Source of the DNA: Plasticicumulans acidivorans
GTDB taxonomy: Bacteria > Pseudomonadota > Gammaproteobacteria > Competibacterales > Competibacteraceae
Reading direction: 5' to 3'
Assembly: GCF_003182095.1 (NCBI RefSeq)
Contig: NZ_QGTJ01000001.1
Span: 310,001-374,000, forward strand
Length of the DNA stretch: 64,000 bases
Both the position numbers and the translations under genes were made by a program. This document shows positions 29,101 to 36,340 of the stretch, piece by piece (the stretch's first letter is position 1; every line of letters starts with the position of its first letter). The notes beneath the pieces were generated by a model. It saw nothing but the letters and a program-made list of their open reading frames with translations, ran no database searches and was not told where the DNA came from.

Positions 29101-29578
29101 CACCGAACTGAGCGGTGGCGCGACCTTCGAGATCCCCGCCTACGCCGGACTGAAGCTGACGGTCGACGCCGGCCTCGGGGTCGGTGCCGCGGTGATCAGC
29201 GCCATCGGCGGCCTGCGCGTCTGGGGTGAGATGGGGGTGCAGGCCAAAGCCGGCCTCGGCGTCGACATCCGCTGGAAGCCGAGTCAGGGCATGGCGCTCG
29301 ACGGCGAGGCCAAGGCCGAAGCCGAGGCGGTGCTCAAGCTCGGTGCCGGCGGCTTCATCAAGGTCGTCGCCAAGATCATCGGCACGATCTACGAGGAGGA
29401 ATTCCCCGCCGGCGAGTTCACGCTCGGCTCGGGCCTGAAGATCGGCGTGCGCCTGCCGGTGCACTATGAGCCGGGCAAGGACTTCGCGCTCGATTTCTCG
29501 AAGATCGAGATCACCAAGCCCGACATCAGCGTCGATGACCTGATGGCAAAAGTGAAAAACCGCCTGCCGAGCCCCTGA
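26141..29578 (+). CDS. DUF4157 protein with HELTH and HNH-like motifs; candidate eCIS cargo
   Basis: 1145 residues, GTG start at 26141, three bases after the previous stop. The DUF4157 domain (about 36-190) has PAYLQARLRLSQPGD, LEGRFGSDFGAVRTHSD, FTSGHDIYFAAGRYAP and the zinc-peptidase-like HELTH at 172-176. A Lys-rich segment follows, then DVDHFLEWQLGG (322-333) and N339/N348, the spacing of HNH-type nuclease domains in polymorphic toxins. After an Ala/Gly linker (about 387-425) the remaining ~700 residues are Gly-rich beta repeats (SGSISAKSGG-type strands) ending in KIEITKPDISVDDLMAKVKN. DUF4157 is strongly associated with eCIS and thought to mark or process cargo. Last gene of the operon. 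Confidence 0.75.
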   Translation: MPEALAVARRRRTSAVPVQTATSPRPADKPAPLALPAYLQARLRLSQPGDAQEREAERAAEAIAHDTEPLPVRQAPAALARSGGAETEVEPGIEQRIETRRGSGQPLPATLRGDLEGRFGSDFGAVRTHSDGEAAQLNQALDAEAFTSGHDIYFAAGRYAPDSASGRALLAHELTHIVQQSAAPAAARQLQRAKGDNSAKGKPAKTEVRLDGQSVHIPKLKLSAKKAGRSKPNYPPGTQLRKGPRDTKQRSKWSKELKPKVSAALEKDVKASKGHFVALNADGSLCGAKLPGGRLLIGTQSQVADELTLPKWTKKGQSLPMDVDHFLEWQLGGPDELGNFVLGDAALNQAAGSITAAEIEREVEGALDELASDSANPADIRDWQKLKTPGAAAAGAAAPAAPAAAAPAPGSGGAAGAGAAKPQQSRTRTAIKALQARNFDFIFDRIEAAANTSAGYWLPGDIESGDSLKVPQRLDTKTVEILTGKAGGMLLLPREWAGTPLPASGGKWQGSGAKGPGVTVQSYAAPSAGKEGSVVVEVPVKDAAPGSAPPVLTLPVRQHPDLPGLAAARITRKILSDNKGNGGVSGFRVKTLSPVEFTELGLSDSWGVEGSGMLTIDGLPFLKGAQIGVMLIDGDLGFAAVFEAGEFHLGGPLRMTGGNVALALVPGSTLQASGRVDFALGEYASGSISAKSGGNGVELDGSLAFEKGLFSGEGHLHYAGGKWAADGKFVLEQKFPGVERLSLSLGYDSETQLIHLAGDADLSVPGFKKASCAVEADAAGNVTMSGRADLADNVPKIKAGHLELTLKRSAAGAWSFAGGGELEPDLKGVPASAKLILSYADGLVTGKLDAAYATRMVGGTLTLNAKAGVGEQPEPLKVWGSGKVDFTAAPWLKATVGLTLAEDGTLTAAGKLGIPAPIELFPKKEYKKQILPLAVPAIPIFGFAVAGVNVGVFLNIDGSLDFIANFGPGQLTKAEVGITWSPDDEDATELSGGATFEIPAYAGLKLTVDAGLGVGAAVISAIGGLRVWGEMGVQAKAGLGVDIRWKPSQGMALDGEAKAEAEAVLKLGAGGFIKVVAKIIGTIYEEEFPAGEFTLGSGLKIGVRLPVHYEPGKDFALDFSKIEITKPDISVDDLMAKVKNRLPSP

Positions 29579-29622
29579 ACGCCGGCATACTCGAACGCCC
29601 CGGTCCGCGAACGAGGCCTGCG

Positions 29623-30261
29623 ATGCCTGCCGTGCTCGATGCCGATGCCATCCGTCACGCCGAGCAGCGACTCGCCAGCGACGCGCAGCTGGCGGCGCTG
29701 GTCGCCCGCCACGGCCCCTGCCCGCTGGCCCCGCAAACCGGCGTCGAGCCATGGGCGGCGCTGGTCGAATCGGTGATCTACCAGCAGCTCGCCGGCAAGG
29801 CAGCGGCGGCGATCGAACGGCGCTTTCTGGCACTGTTCAGCGGCGCACCGAGTCCGCAGGACATCCTCCGGCTCGACGATGCCGAGCTGCGCGGCGCCGG
29901 CCTGTCGCGGCAGAAAAGCGCAGCGATCCGCGACATCGCCAGCCATGCCCTTGCCGGCCGGCTGCCGGATCGCCACTGCGCGCAAGACCTCGACGACGAA
30001 ACATTGATCGCCCGCCTGAGTGCGCCGCGCGGGGTCGGTCGCTGGAGTGTGGAGATGTTCCTGATCTTCACGCTCGGCCGCGCTGATGTCTGGCCGGTCG
30101 ATGACTACGGCGTGCGCAAGGGCTGGGCGAACACCCGCGCGCTGGCGCAGCCGCCGAGCCCGCGCGAGCTGCAGCCGCTCGGCGAACCCTGGCGACCGTG
30201 GCGCAGCGTGCTCGCCTGGTATCTGTGGCGTGCCGCCGAAGCAGCCCCGCCCACGGCTTGA
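29623..30261 (+). CDS. HhH-GPD DNA glycosylase (3-methyladenine DNA glycosylase II / AlkA type)
   Basis: 212 residues. The fold is the HhH-GPD superfamily: PWAALVESVIYQQLAGKAA at residues 43-61, LSRQKSAAIRDIASHALAG at 94-112, the hairpin LSAPRGVGRWSVEMFLIFTL at 132-151, and the catalytic Asp in VWPVDDYGVRKG (D160/D161). It removes alkylated bases from DNA in base-excision repair. Short AlkA-like forms of about 200-220 residues without the N-terminal AlkA domain are common. Separate transcription from the eCIS operon is likely (44-base gap). Confidence 0.88.
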   Translation: MPAVLDADAIRHAEQRLASDAQLAALVARHGPCPLAPQTGVEPWAALVESVIYQQLAGKAAAAIERRFLALFSGAPSPQDILRLDDAELRGAGLSRQKSAAIRDIASHALAGRLPDRHCAQDLDDETLIARLSAPRGVGRWSVEMFLIFTLGRADVWPVDDYGVRKGWANTRALAQPPSPRELQPLGEPWRPWRSVLAWYLWRAAEAAPPTA

Positions 30262-30323
30262 TTCGCACGGCCGGCGCAGGCCATCGTCAGCGCATCCGCT
30301 TTCCCCCGCACGAGGCCGAGACG

Positions 30324-31025
30324 ATGAACTGGAAAACCGCGTGGCGCTCCTTCTATTACGCGGAGGCCCCCGAGCCCGCCGACCCGGTGCTCGCGCGCGA
30401 CAGCACGGCGCTGCTGGTCATCGACGTGCAGAACACCTACGTCGAGCGCCCACCGCGCGAATCGCTGAGCACGATCGAACAGGCGCGCTGGGACACATGG
30501 ACGCCATTCCATGAACGCATGCGTGACACTGTCATTCCCAATACCGCGGCGCTGATCGAACGCTTTCGCCGCGAAGGCATGGAAGTGCTTTTCGCCCGCA
30601 TTGCCTGCCAGAAACCCGATGGCCGCGACCGTTCGCTGTCGCAGAAAAAACCCGGTTGGAATTACCTGCTTTTACCGAAAGACGAACACGCTTCGCAGAT
30701 CGTGGCAGAACTGGCGCCACGATCTGACGAGATCGTCGTCTGCAAGACCACGGACAGCGCGCTGACCGGCACGAATCTGCGTCTATTGCTGAGCAATATG
30801 GGCATTCGCACTGTGGTCGTCGTCGGTATTTTTACAGATCAATGCGTTTCATCGACCGTGCGCAGTCTGGCGGACGAAAGTTTCGACGTACTGGTCATCG
30901 AGGATTGCTGTGCAGCCGGCAGCAGCGAGCTGCACGAGCGCGAACTCGAAATCATCAACATGATTTACTGTCATGTACTACGTCGGGCCGAGCTCGAAGC
31001 GCTGCTCACCCGCCCTTGTCAATAA
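30324..31025 (+). CDS. Isochorismatase-like cysteine hydrolase
   Basis: 233 residues, ATG at 30324 (CGAGGCCGAG upstream). The catalytic triad of the family is visible: D34 in ALLVIDVQN, K141 in VCKTTDSALTG and C174 in GIFTDQCVSSTVR, with the usual cis-peptide region between them. Members hydrolyse isochorismate, N-carbamoyl compounds, nicotinamide or ureidoacrylate; no substrate-specific residue lets me choose. A few AT-rich codons appear toward the 3' end, where the flanking DNA also becomes AT-richer. Confidence 0.85.
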   Translation: MNWKTAWRSFYYAEAPEPADPVLARDSTALLVIDVQNTYVERPPRESLSTIEQARWDTWTPFHERMRDTVIPNTAALIERFRREGMEVLFARIACQKPDGRDRSLSQKKPGWNYLLLPKDEHASQIVAELAPRSDEIVVCKTTDSALTGTNLRLLLSNMGIRTVVVVGIFTDQCVSSTVRSLADESFDVLVIEDCCAAGSSELHERELEIINMIYCHVLRRAELEALLTRPCQ

Positions 31026-31039
31026 GCAATTGATTTAAT

Positions 31040-31285
31040 TCAACGACGGCGATGATTGTTCGGGCGTGCGCTGCGCTCCCCGCGGCGGGCATCGCCCCGC
31101 TCGTTCGTCGCCGTCCGTTCCGGCGTGGTGGGTTTCTGGGCGGCAAACAAATCGAGTGCGCGCTGCATGCCGCGCTCGAACAGTTTCACCTCAATGGCCT
31201 TTTCCAAGCGTTCGACCAACATGTGCAGTTCCTGCAAGCTCAGGGAACTCAGGTCGAGTGTCGGTAATGAATTGTGTTGCGGCAT
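31040..31285 (-). CDS. Small protein of unknown function (81 aa)
   Basis: A leftward frame starting MPQHNSLPTLDLSSLSLQEL with GGAGGGAG about 14-20 bases upstream. The N-terminal half has a well-formed amphipathic helix (LHMLVERLEKAIEVKLFERG), unlike the Arg/Ala-rich shadow frames nearby. The C-terminal 30 residues are Arg/Asn-rich and probably disordered. No family is recognised; it converges on the isochorismatase-like gene. It could be spurious. Confidence 0.45.
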   Translation of the reverse strand: MPQHNSLPTLDLSSLSLQELHMLVERLEKAIEVKLFERGMQRALDLFAAQKPTTPERTATNERGDARRGERSARPNNHRRR

Positions 31286-32002
31286 GGCGCCGTAGTCTCC
31301 CTCCGCGTATTCGGACTGGACAAAGCCGCCGGCTGAATATCAGTACTGTTAAGGCGGCAAGACAAAGTTAATGAAAACAACGTTAAGTAAAGCACGGCAA
31401 ATCAATCGCACGTATCTGCGACTGATGCATAGCTCAAAAAACGGCAGGTAGTGAATCCTTTCTTGACGATGTGAGCGGAAGACAATCCGAATCGTCACAT
31501 CCGGCCAGACAGAGAGCGGCCCGGCCCCCAGGGTCGGGAAGCCGTCACCGATATTAAACCACTCCGTATTGAGTTCGCACAGTCGACAAAATAAGAAAAC
31601 GTTAAGACCGGTTGCGGCTGTAATTACCGGCGAACGTAAAAACGGGGAGCAAGCCCGCAGGCCGTATCGTATTTCGGCCGCTGAAACCACGCCGGCCGCG
31701 TGAGCTGACGGACATGCCGTACTGACGGGGCAGCAGTACAGCGGGCACAAGCATAAAACCGTAATATGGTTGTTATTTTTCGCATTGCGAACAAGCAAAA
31801 AGCAGATCGACGGCTGCCAGTCGCACATATTCAGTGCAATGCTTCAGGTTTGGGCCTTTCTTTCGGGCACCAAGGTGCTCCCTTCGCGCTCTCGCATTTT
31901 CATCAAACAGACTTTGTTTCGAATCATGAAAATATGAGTTCACATATCAGTCGTGCGCCCTGCCGGTGCACCGTGCAAAGCACGGAATTTATGTTGTAAG
32001 TC
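31286..32002. other. AT-richer stretch with no convincing gene (about 0.7 kb)
   Basis: Base composition drops clearly relative to the rest of the window. Open frames here are Cys/Arg-rich with no family likeness and no good Shine-Dalgarno. Several runs (AAAAAACGG, TAAAAACGG, TTATTTTTCGC) and promoter-like AT tracts occur. It may hold the promoter of the beta-domain/HhH gene, an unrecognised small RNA or remnants of transferred DNA. I see no terminal inverted repeats, integrase or tRNA. Confidence 0.5.
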
Positions 32003-33166
32003 ATGAATTACTCAGGAGAAATCCCTATACTTCGCGCCCCCTCACTCGGAAGCAGTCGACTGCCCATGACTTCGTACATGCTCAACGCCCCCGCCGTCAG
32101 CCTGGGACCGGACCACGGTTATGCCTTCAATGGCGAGCAGGTTCACCTGCATGCCGCTATCCGGCAGCAGGCAGCGGCTGCCGGCCTTTCCCTGCAGCTG
32201 TGGGCCTGCGCAACGCCGTACACCGGTGGCTCGCTGCACGGCACCAAGGTTGCTGAAGTCAACGTCGATGCCGGCGCCGCCAATGACGCGCTGCTGCTTG
32301 ATCAGACCGTCAATGCCCGCCTGCCGGCCGGACACGGCGAGCATGTGATGGTGCTGGTGCTCGCAGCAGCCAACGAGTGCGGCACGACAGTCGTCGATTT
32401 CGCCAATTACCCGCGCCCCGAAACGTTCCCGCTGCCGCAGCTGCGCGGCCAGAGTGACTATCGCATCGACGGCGACAGCGTCACCCTCACGGTCGAATGC
32501 GTCGAGAATCCGCGTGATGAGCTCAACCTCAGCGGCTCGCTCGATCTTGAGTTGTGGGCACTCGATGCTCCGTACAGTGACGATGCCTTCAACGGCTGGC
32601 TGCTCGGACGCGCCGCGCTGGGCACCCTGAACGGGCAGAGCATGCTGCAGAATCTGGCCATCCAGGTGCCGTTCACCCCGGCCCCGGCCGGTGAATGGCA
32701 CATTGCGCTGCTGCTGCGCGAGTGGACTGCCGACGGCTACCGCACCCGTGATTTCGCCAACTTCGCGCTGACCGCGCGCTGGGATGCGGAGCCGACTGCC
32801 GAACCGGCCGCGGTGCTGACGCCTGAGCAGCCGGTCAGCGAAGTCGCCGCCGTTGCCGTCGCCGAAGCAACCGCGCCGGTTGCGGTCGAGATCGCCGCTC
32901 CGGTCGCACCGGCGCCGGTGGTCATCGTCGCCGAGCAGGAAGTACCTGCCCCGACAAAGGGCAAGAGCAAAGCGAAAGCCGCCGCCAGCATCGTCTCGGT
33001 CAACACCGCCACTGCCGCCGAGCTGGCCGCGGTCAAAGGCCTGTCGAAGGCGCTCGCGGCTGCGATCGTCGCCGCACGTCCGTTCACGCAGCTCGAAGAT
33101 CTGTTGAAGGTCAAGGGCATGGGACAGAAGACCCTCGAACGCCTGCGCGCCAGCCTGACGCTGTAA
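32003..33166 (+). CDS. Protein with duplicated beta domain and C-terminal helix-hairpin-helix
   Basis: 387 residues from ATG 32003; ATG 32066 is an alternative start and a TATACT hexamer (32026-32031) between them would fit the shorter form. Two tandem copies of a ~110-residue beta domain are visible: LSLQLWACATPYTGGSLHGT with VVDFANYPRPETF, and LDLELWALDAPYSDDAFNGW with TRDFANFALTARW. An Ala/Val/Pro/Glu linker (about 265-325) leads to a ComEA-like helix-hairpin-helix (VSVNTATAAELAAVKGLSKA, DLLKVKGMGQKTLERLRASL), which in relatives binds DNA or other partners. Role unknown; it lies directly upstream of draT-draG. No signal peptide. Confidence 0.65.
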   Translation: MNYSGEIPILRAPSLGSSRLPMTSYMLNAPAVSLGPDHGYAFNGEQVHLHAAIRQQAAAAGLSLQLWACATPYTGGSLHGTKVAEVNVDAGAANDALLLDQTVNARLPAGHGEHVMVLVLAAANECGTTVVDFANYPRPETFPLPQLRGQSDYRIDGDSVTLTVECVENPRDELNLSGSLDLELWALDAPYSDDAFNGWLLGRAALGTLNGQSMLQNLAIQVPFTPAPAGEWHIALLLREWTADGYRTRDFANFALTARWDAEPTAEPAAVLTPEQPVSEVAAVAVAEATAPVAVEIAAPVAPAPVVIVAEQEVPAPTKGKSKAKAAASIVSVNTATAAELAAVKGLSKALAAAIVAARPFTQLEDLLKVKGMGQKTLERLRASLTL

Positions 33167-33229
33167 GCACCACGACCAGCGTTCCGGCGCCCGCCCTGGC
33201 GCGCCGGACGCAGGGTTTGCCGCACCAAC

Positions 33230-33243
33230 GGCACGAACATTGC
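33230..33243 (+). promoter_or_regulatory. Sigma-54 (RpoN) promoter for draT-draG
   Basis: The sequence CGGCACGAACATTGCT contains GG (33230-33231) and GC (33242-33243) exactly 10 bases apart, matching the TGGCACG-N4-TTGCW consensus at all key positions except the leading T. The predicted transcript starts near 33255 and the draT ATG is at 33288 with GAGGG at 33272-33276. Sigma-54 control with a nitrogen activator is the known mode for nitrogen-fixation genes. A TGT-N10-ACC sequence at 33162-33177 is one mismatch from a NifA site (TGT-N10-ACA), weak support only. Confidence 0.65.
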
Positions 33244-33287
33244 TTGGTTTTGCCGATTTCCTCGTTAAAACTGAGGGTACGGCAACG

Positions 33288-34133
33288 ATGACGGATACGC
33301 TGGCGGTCCCTCCGGGTGCGTCGATGACGCTGTCCGTCATGCCGGTTGGCCACAGCACCAATATGGTCGGCCTGCCGACCGCACTGCTGGCCTCGCCTAC
33401 GTACAACGACTCCCCCGTCGCCCTGCACATCGCCGGCGTGCGCGAAACCAATCGCGGTCTGTTCTCACTGCTCGAAGCATGCGAGGACGCCGAATCCGCC
33501 GCGCGCATTTTTCAGGATTACGTCGAAGTCGCCTTCGGCCTGCATGAAACCCCGCTGCCGCCGCAGGCCGGCCGCCGCCGCTACCGCGCCAGCTATCTGC
33601 GCCTGTTGCGCGGCTGGGCTTTCGACTGCAGTACCGCTGCCGGTGCCGTCCTCAAGGGCTGGGTGGAAAGTCGCTTCGGTCTGTTCCCGACCTGGCACCG
33701 AGAGCCGCTGCGGCGGCTGCTGTCACCGGCGTGGATGCACTACGTCGAAGAAAAAATGACGCCGCGTTTCCACAACAACGCGATCTACTCCCAGCTCGAT
33801 CTGCTCTATGAGTTCTGCCAGTGGCGCCTGCAGCGCTTCCCGCTGGCCTCCGGACGCCACCTGATGCTGTATCGCGGCGTCTATCGTCATGACCTGCCGT
33901 CGGCCGCACAGACCGACCCGCGCGCGCCACTGCTGGTACATCTGAACAATCTCAGCTCGTTCAGCAATGACCGCCGCGTCGGCGAAGCTTTTGGCGACTG
34001 CCTGCTGCTGGCACGCGTGCCGCTGACCAAGATTCTGTTCTTCAACGCCCTGCTGCCGCACCACATGCTCAAGGGCGAAAGTGAATTCCTGGTGATCGGC
34101 GGCGCCTACCGCGTGCGCCCGATCCCGCTCTGA
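33288..34133 (+). CDS. draT: NAD(+)-dinitrogen-reductase ADP-D-ribosyltransferase
   Basis: 281 residues, the usual DraT length. DraT transfers ADP-ribose from NAD to an arginine of nitrogenase Fe protein (NifH) when fixed nitrogen or darkness/energy limitation signals shut-off. Visible features are those of an ADP-ribosyltransferase: YRG at 195-197, the Ser-rich SSFS at 223-226 and an E-x-E (264-266) in KGESEFLVIGG. The N-terminal region TYNDSPVALHIAGVRETNRG is typical of the family. The TTG at 33240 is an unlikely start because the sigma-54 promoter overlaps it. Twenty bases separate it from draG. Confidence 0.93.
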   Translation: MTDTLAVPPGASMTLSVMPVGHSTNMVGLPTALLASPTYNDSPVALHIAGVRETNRGLFSLLEACEDAESAARIFQDYVEVAFGLHETPLPPQAGRRRYRASYLRLLRGWAFDCSTAAGAVLKGWVESRFGLFPTWHREPLRRLLSPAWMHYVEEKMTPRFHNNAIYSQLDLLYEFCQWRLQRFPLASGRHLMLYRGVYRHDLPSAAQTDPRAPLLVHLNNLSSFSNDRRVGEAFGDCLLLARVPLTKILFFNALLPHHMLKGESEFLVIGGAYRVRPIPL

Positions 34134-34153
34134 GCCTGCAGGAGAACGCAATC

Positions 34154-35053
34154 ATGGATGCTCCGAGCCCATCCATTGCACTCAGCGAGCGCGCCCTCGG
34201 TGCCTACCTCGGGCTGGCGATCGGCGATGCCCTCGGCGCGACGCTGGAGTTCATGACTCCGCGCGAAATCGCCACGACCTATGGCACGCACCGCGAGATC
34301 ATCGGTGGCGGCTGGCTGCGCCTGAAAGCCGGCCAGGTCACCGACGATACGCAGATGTCACTGGCGCTCGGTTCGGCACTGATCGCGCACGACGGCTGGA
34401 ACCTCGCCGCCGTCGCCGACGCCTTCGTCGCCTGGCTGCGCACGCGCCCGCCGGACGTCGGCAACACCTGCCGCCGCGGCATCCGCCGCTACATGCAGGA
34501 CGGCAGCCTCAGCGCCGTGCCGTCCGACGGTGACGCCGGCAACGGCGCGGCGATGCGCAATCTGCCGGTAGCGCTGGCCACGCTCGGCGATCCTTCGGCT
34601 TTCCGCCATCGCAGCCTGGCGCAGGCGCACATCACCCACTGGCATCCGCTGTCGGACGCCGCCACGCTCGCGCTCGGGCAGATGACGCAGGTGCTGATTA
34701 CCAGTGGCGACGTGCGCGAGGCGCGGCGCATCGCCATCGAACTGGTCGACCAGCACCGCGACTTCCGTTTCGACCCCTGGCCGGGACGCGCCAGCGGCTA
34801 CATCGTCGATACCATGCAAACGGTGCTGGAAGCCTTCTTCAACACCGCGAGCTTCGAGGACTGCCTGGTCACCGTCGTCAACCGCGGCGGCGATGCCGAC
34901 ACCACCGGCGCGCTGGCCGGGCAGCTGGCCGGTGCGCTGTATGGCGTGCAGGGCATCCCCGCGCGCTGGCTGCGCAAGCTCGACGCCGAGGTCAGCGCGC
35001 AAATCCGCACACAGACCGAGCAGCTGCTCTCGCTGGCCCTGCGCGCCCGCTAG
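34154..35053 (+). CDS. draG: ADP-ribosyl-[dinitrogen reductase] hydrolase
   Basis: 299 residues; CAGGAG precedes the ATG. DraG removes ADP-ribose from NifH and restores nitrogenase activity. The binuclear manganese ligands are visible: TDDT at 63-66, D25 in AIGDALGATLEF, and DADTTGALAG (247-256). SDGDAGNGAAMRN around 124-136 is another family hallmark. Co-directional with draT in one transcription unit. No nif structural genes are in this window, so they must lie elsewhere. Confidence 0.95.
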   Translation: MDAPSPSIALSERALGAYLGLAIGDALGATLEFMTPREIATTYGTHREIIGGGWLRLKAGQVTDDTQMSLALGSALIAHDGWNLAAVADAFVAWLRTRPPDVGNTCRRGIRRYMQDGSLSAVPSDGDAGNGAAMRNLPVALATLGDPSAFRHRSLAQAHITHWHPLSDAATLALGQMTQVLITSGDVREARRIAIELVDQHRDFRFDPWPGRASGYIVDTMQTVLEAFFNTASFEDCLVTVVNRGGDADTTGALAGQLAGALYGVQGIPARWLRKLDAEVSAQIRTQTEQLLSLALRAR

Positions 35054-35113
35054 AATCGGCCGCGGGCGCGGCGGACGCTGCGTCCGCCTCGACCCGCGAC
35101 AGGAGTTGCCCGC

Positions 35114-36340
35114 TTGCGTCTGCTGCACACCGCCGACTGGCACCTCGGCCAGAATCTGCACGGTTTCGACCGTGCCGACGAACACGCCGCCTTCCTCGAC
35201 TGGCTGCTCGATACGCTGGAACGCGAACGCGCCGACGCGCTGCTGATCGCCGGCGATGTTTTCGATCAGGCCAATCCCTCGGCGCAGGCCCAGCGCCAGC
35301 TCTACGCCTTTCTGGCCGCGGCGGTGCAGCGCCGCCCCGGTCTCGACATCGTGCTGATCGCCGGCAACCACGACTCACCGGGTCGCCTCGAAGCCATTGC
35401 GCCACTGGCTGCGGCGTTCGGCGTGCATGTCATCGGCCACACCCATGCCGACGTGCACGGCCACGTCGAGCTCGAACGCCTGCTGCTGCCGCTGCACGAC
35501 ACTGACGGAGCGGTCGCCGCCTGGTGTCTGGCCGTGCCCTTCCTGCGTCCGGCCGATGTGCCGCGCAGCAGCGCCGACGAGGCCGGCGCGGCCTATGCCG
35601 CCGGCGTCGCCCGCCTGTATGCGGAGCTCGGCGCGCTGGCGCGGACGCGCCGGGCCGCCGGTCAGGCGCTGATCGCGCTCGGCCACTGCCATCTGCATGG
35701 CGGTGCGGTCTCGCAACACTCGGAACGGCGGCTGCTGATCGGCAATGCCGAGGCGCTGCCATCGACGCTGTTCGCAGCCGATCTCGATTACGTCGCCCTC
35801 GGCCACCTGCACCGCGCGCAGCGCATCGGCGAAGAGCGACTGCGCTACGCCGGCAGCCCGCTGCCCCTGTCCTTTGCCGAGGTCGACTACCCGCACCAAG
35901 TGCTGCGCGTCGACTTCACCGACGGCCGCCTGAGCGCCGTCGAAGCACTGCGCGTACCGCGATCGCGCGCGCTGCTGCGCCTGCCGGCGGCCGGCCCGGC
36001 CCCGCTCGAAGCCGTGCTCGCCGAGCTCGCCGCGACGCGCTTCCCGTCACCGGCGCCGTATCTGGAAGTGCGCGTGCGCCTCGACGCCCCGCAACCGGGC
36101 CTGCGCCCGCTGATCGAAGACGCGCTGAAGGGGCACGACGTGCGCCTGGCGCGCATCGACTCCTGCTATGCGCAAACCAGCACGGAGCCGGAAGCCCCCG
36201 CCGCCCTCGAACGCCTCGATCCTGCCGAGGTATTCGCCCGCCGCTACCGCATGCAGTTCGCCGCGGAGCCACCCGAGGACTACACGGCGGCGTTCGCAGA
36301 ACTGCTGCAGGCGGTGCAGCACACCGAGGACGCGCGATGA
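35114..36340 (+). CDS. sbcD: Exonuclease SbcCD subunit D
   Basis: 408 residues, TTG start at 35114 with CAGGAG about 10 bases upstream. Mre11-type phosphoesterase motifs: TADWHLGQ near the start, LLIAGDVFDQ, LIAGNHDSPGR, a GHCHLHGG loop and YVALGHLHRAQ. With SbcC it forms the ATP-dependent double-strand nuclease that cuts hairpins and blocked ends during repair. Its last codons overlap the sbcC start by 4 bases. Confidence 0.95.
   Translation: MRLLHTADWHLGQNLHGFDRADEHAAFLDWLLDTLERERADALLIAGDVFDQANPSAQAQRQLYAFLAAAVQRRPGLDIVLIAGNHDSPGRLEAIAPLAAAFGVHVIGHTHADVHGHVELERLLLPLHDTDGAVAAWCLAVPFLRPADVPRSSADEAGAAYAAGVARLYAELGALARTRRAAGQALIALGHCHLHGGAVSQHSERRLLIGNAEALPSTLFAADLDYVALGHLHRAQRIGEERLRYAGSPLPLSFAEVDYPHQVLRVDFTDGRLSAVEALRVPRSRALLRLPAAGPAPLEAVLAELAATRFPSPAPYLEVRVRLDAPQPGLRPLIEDALKGHDVRLARIDSCYAQTSTEPEAPAALERLDPAEVFARRYRMQFAAEPPEDYTAAFAELLQAVQHTEDAR

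Noticed and set aside
31030..31043. TTGATTTAATTCAA, a near-perfect FNR box
   Set aside because: It lies between the ends of two convergent genes, with no downstream start it could control.
31310..31350. CAAAGCCGCCGGCT resembling part of a cyclic-di-GMP riboswitch
   Set aside because: The remaining conserved core (GGCAAACC and the receptor helix) is absent.
31349..31828. 159-residue leftward open frame in the AT-richer stretch
   Set aside because: Cys/Arg/Leu-rich with no domain likeness, no Shine-Dalgarno and unlike neighbouring codon use.
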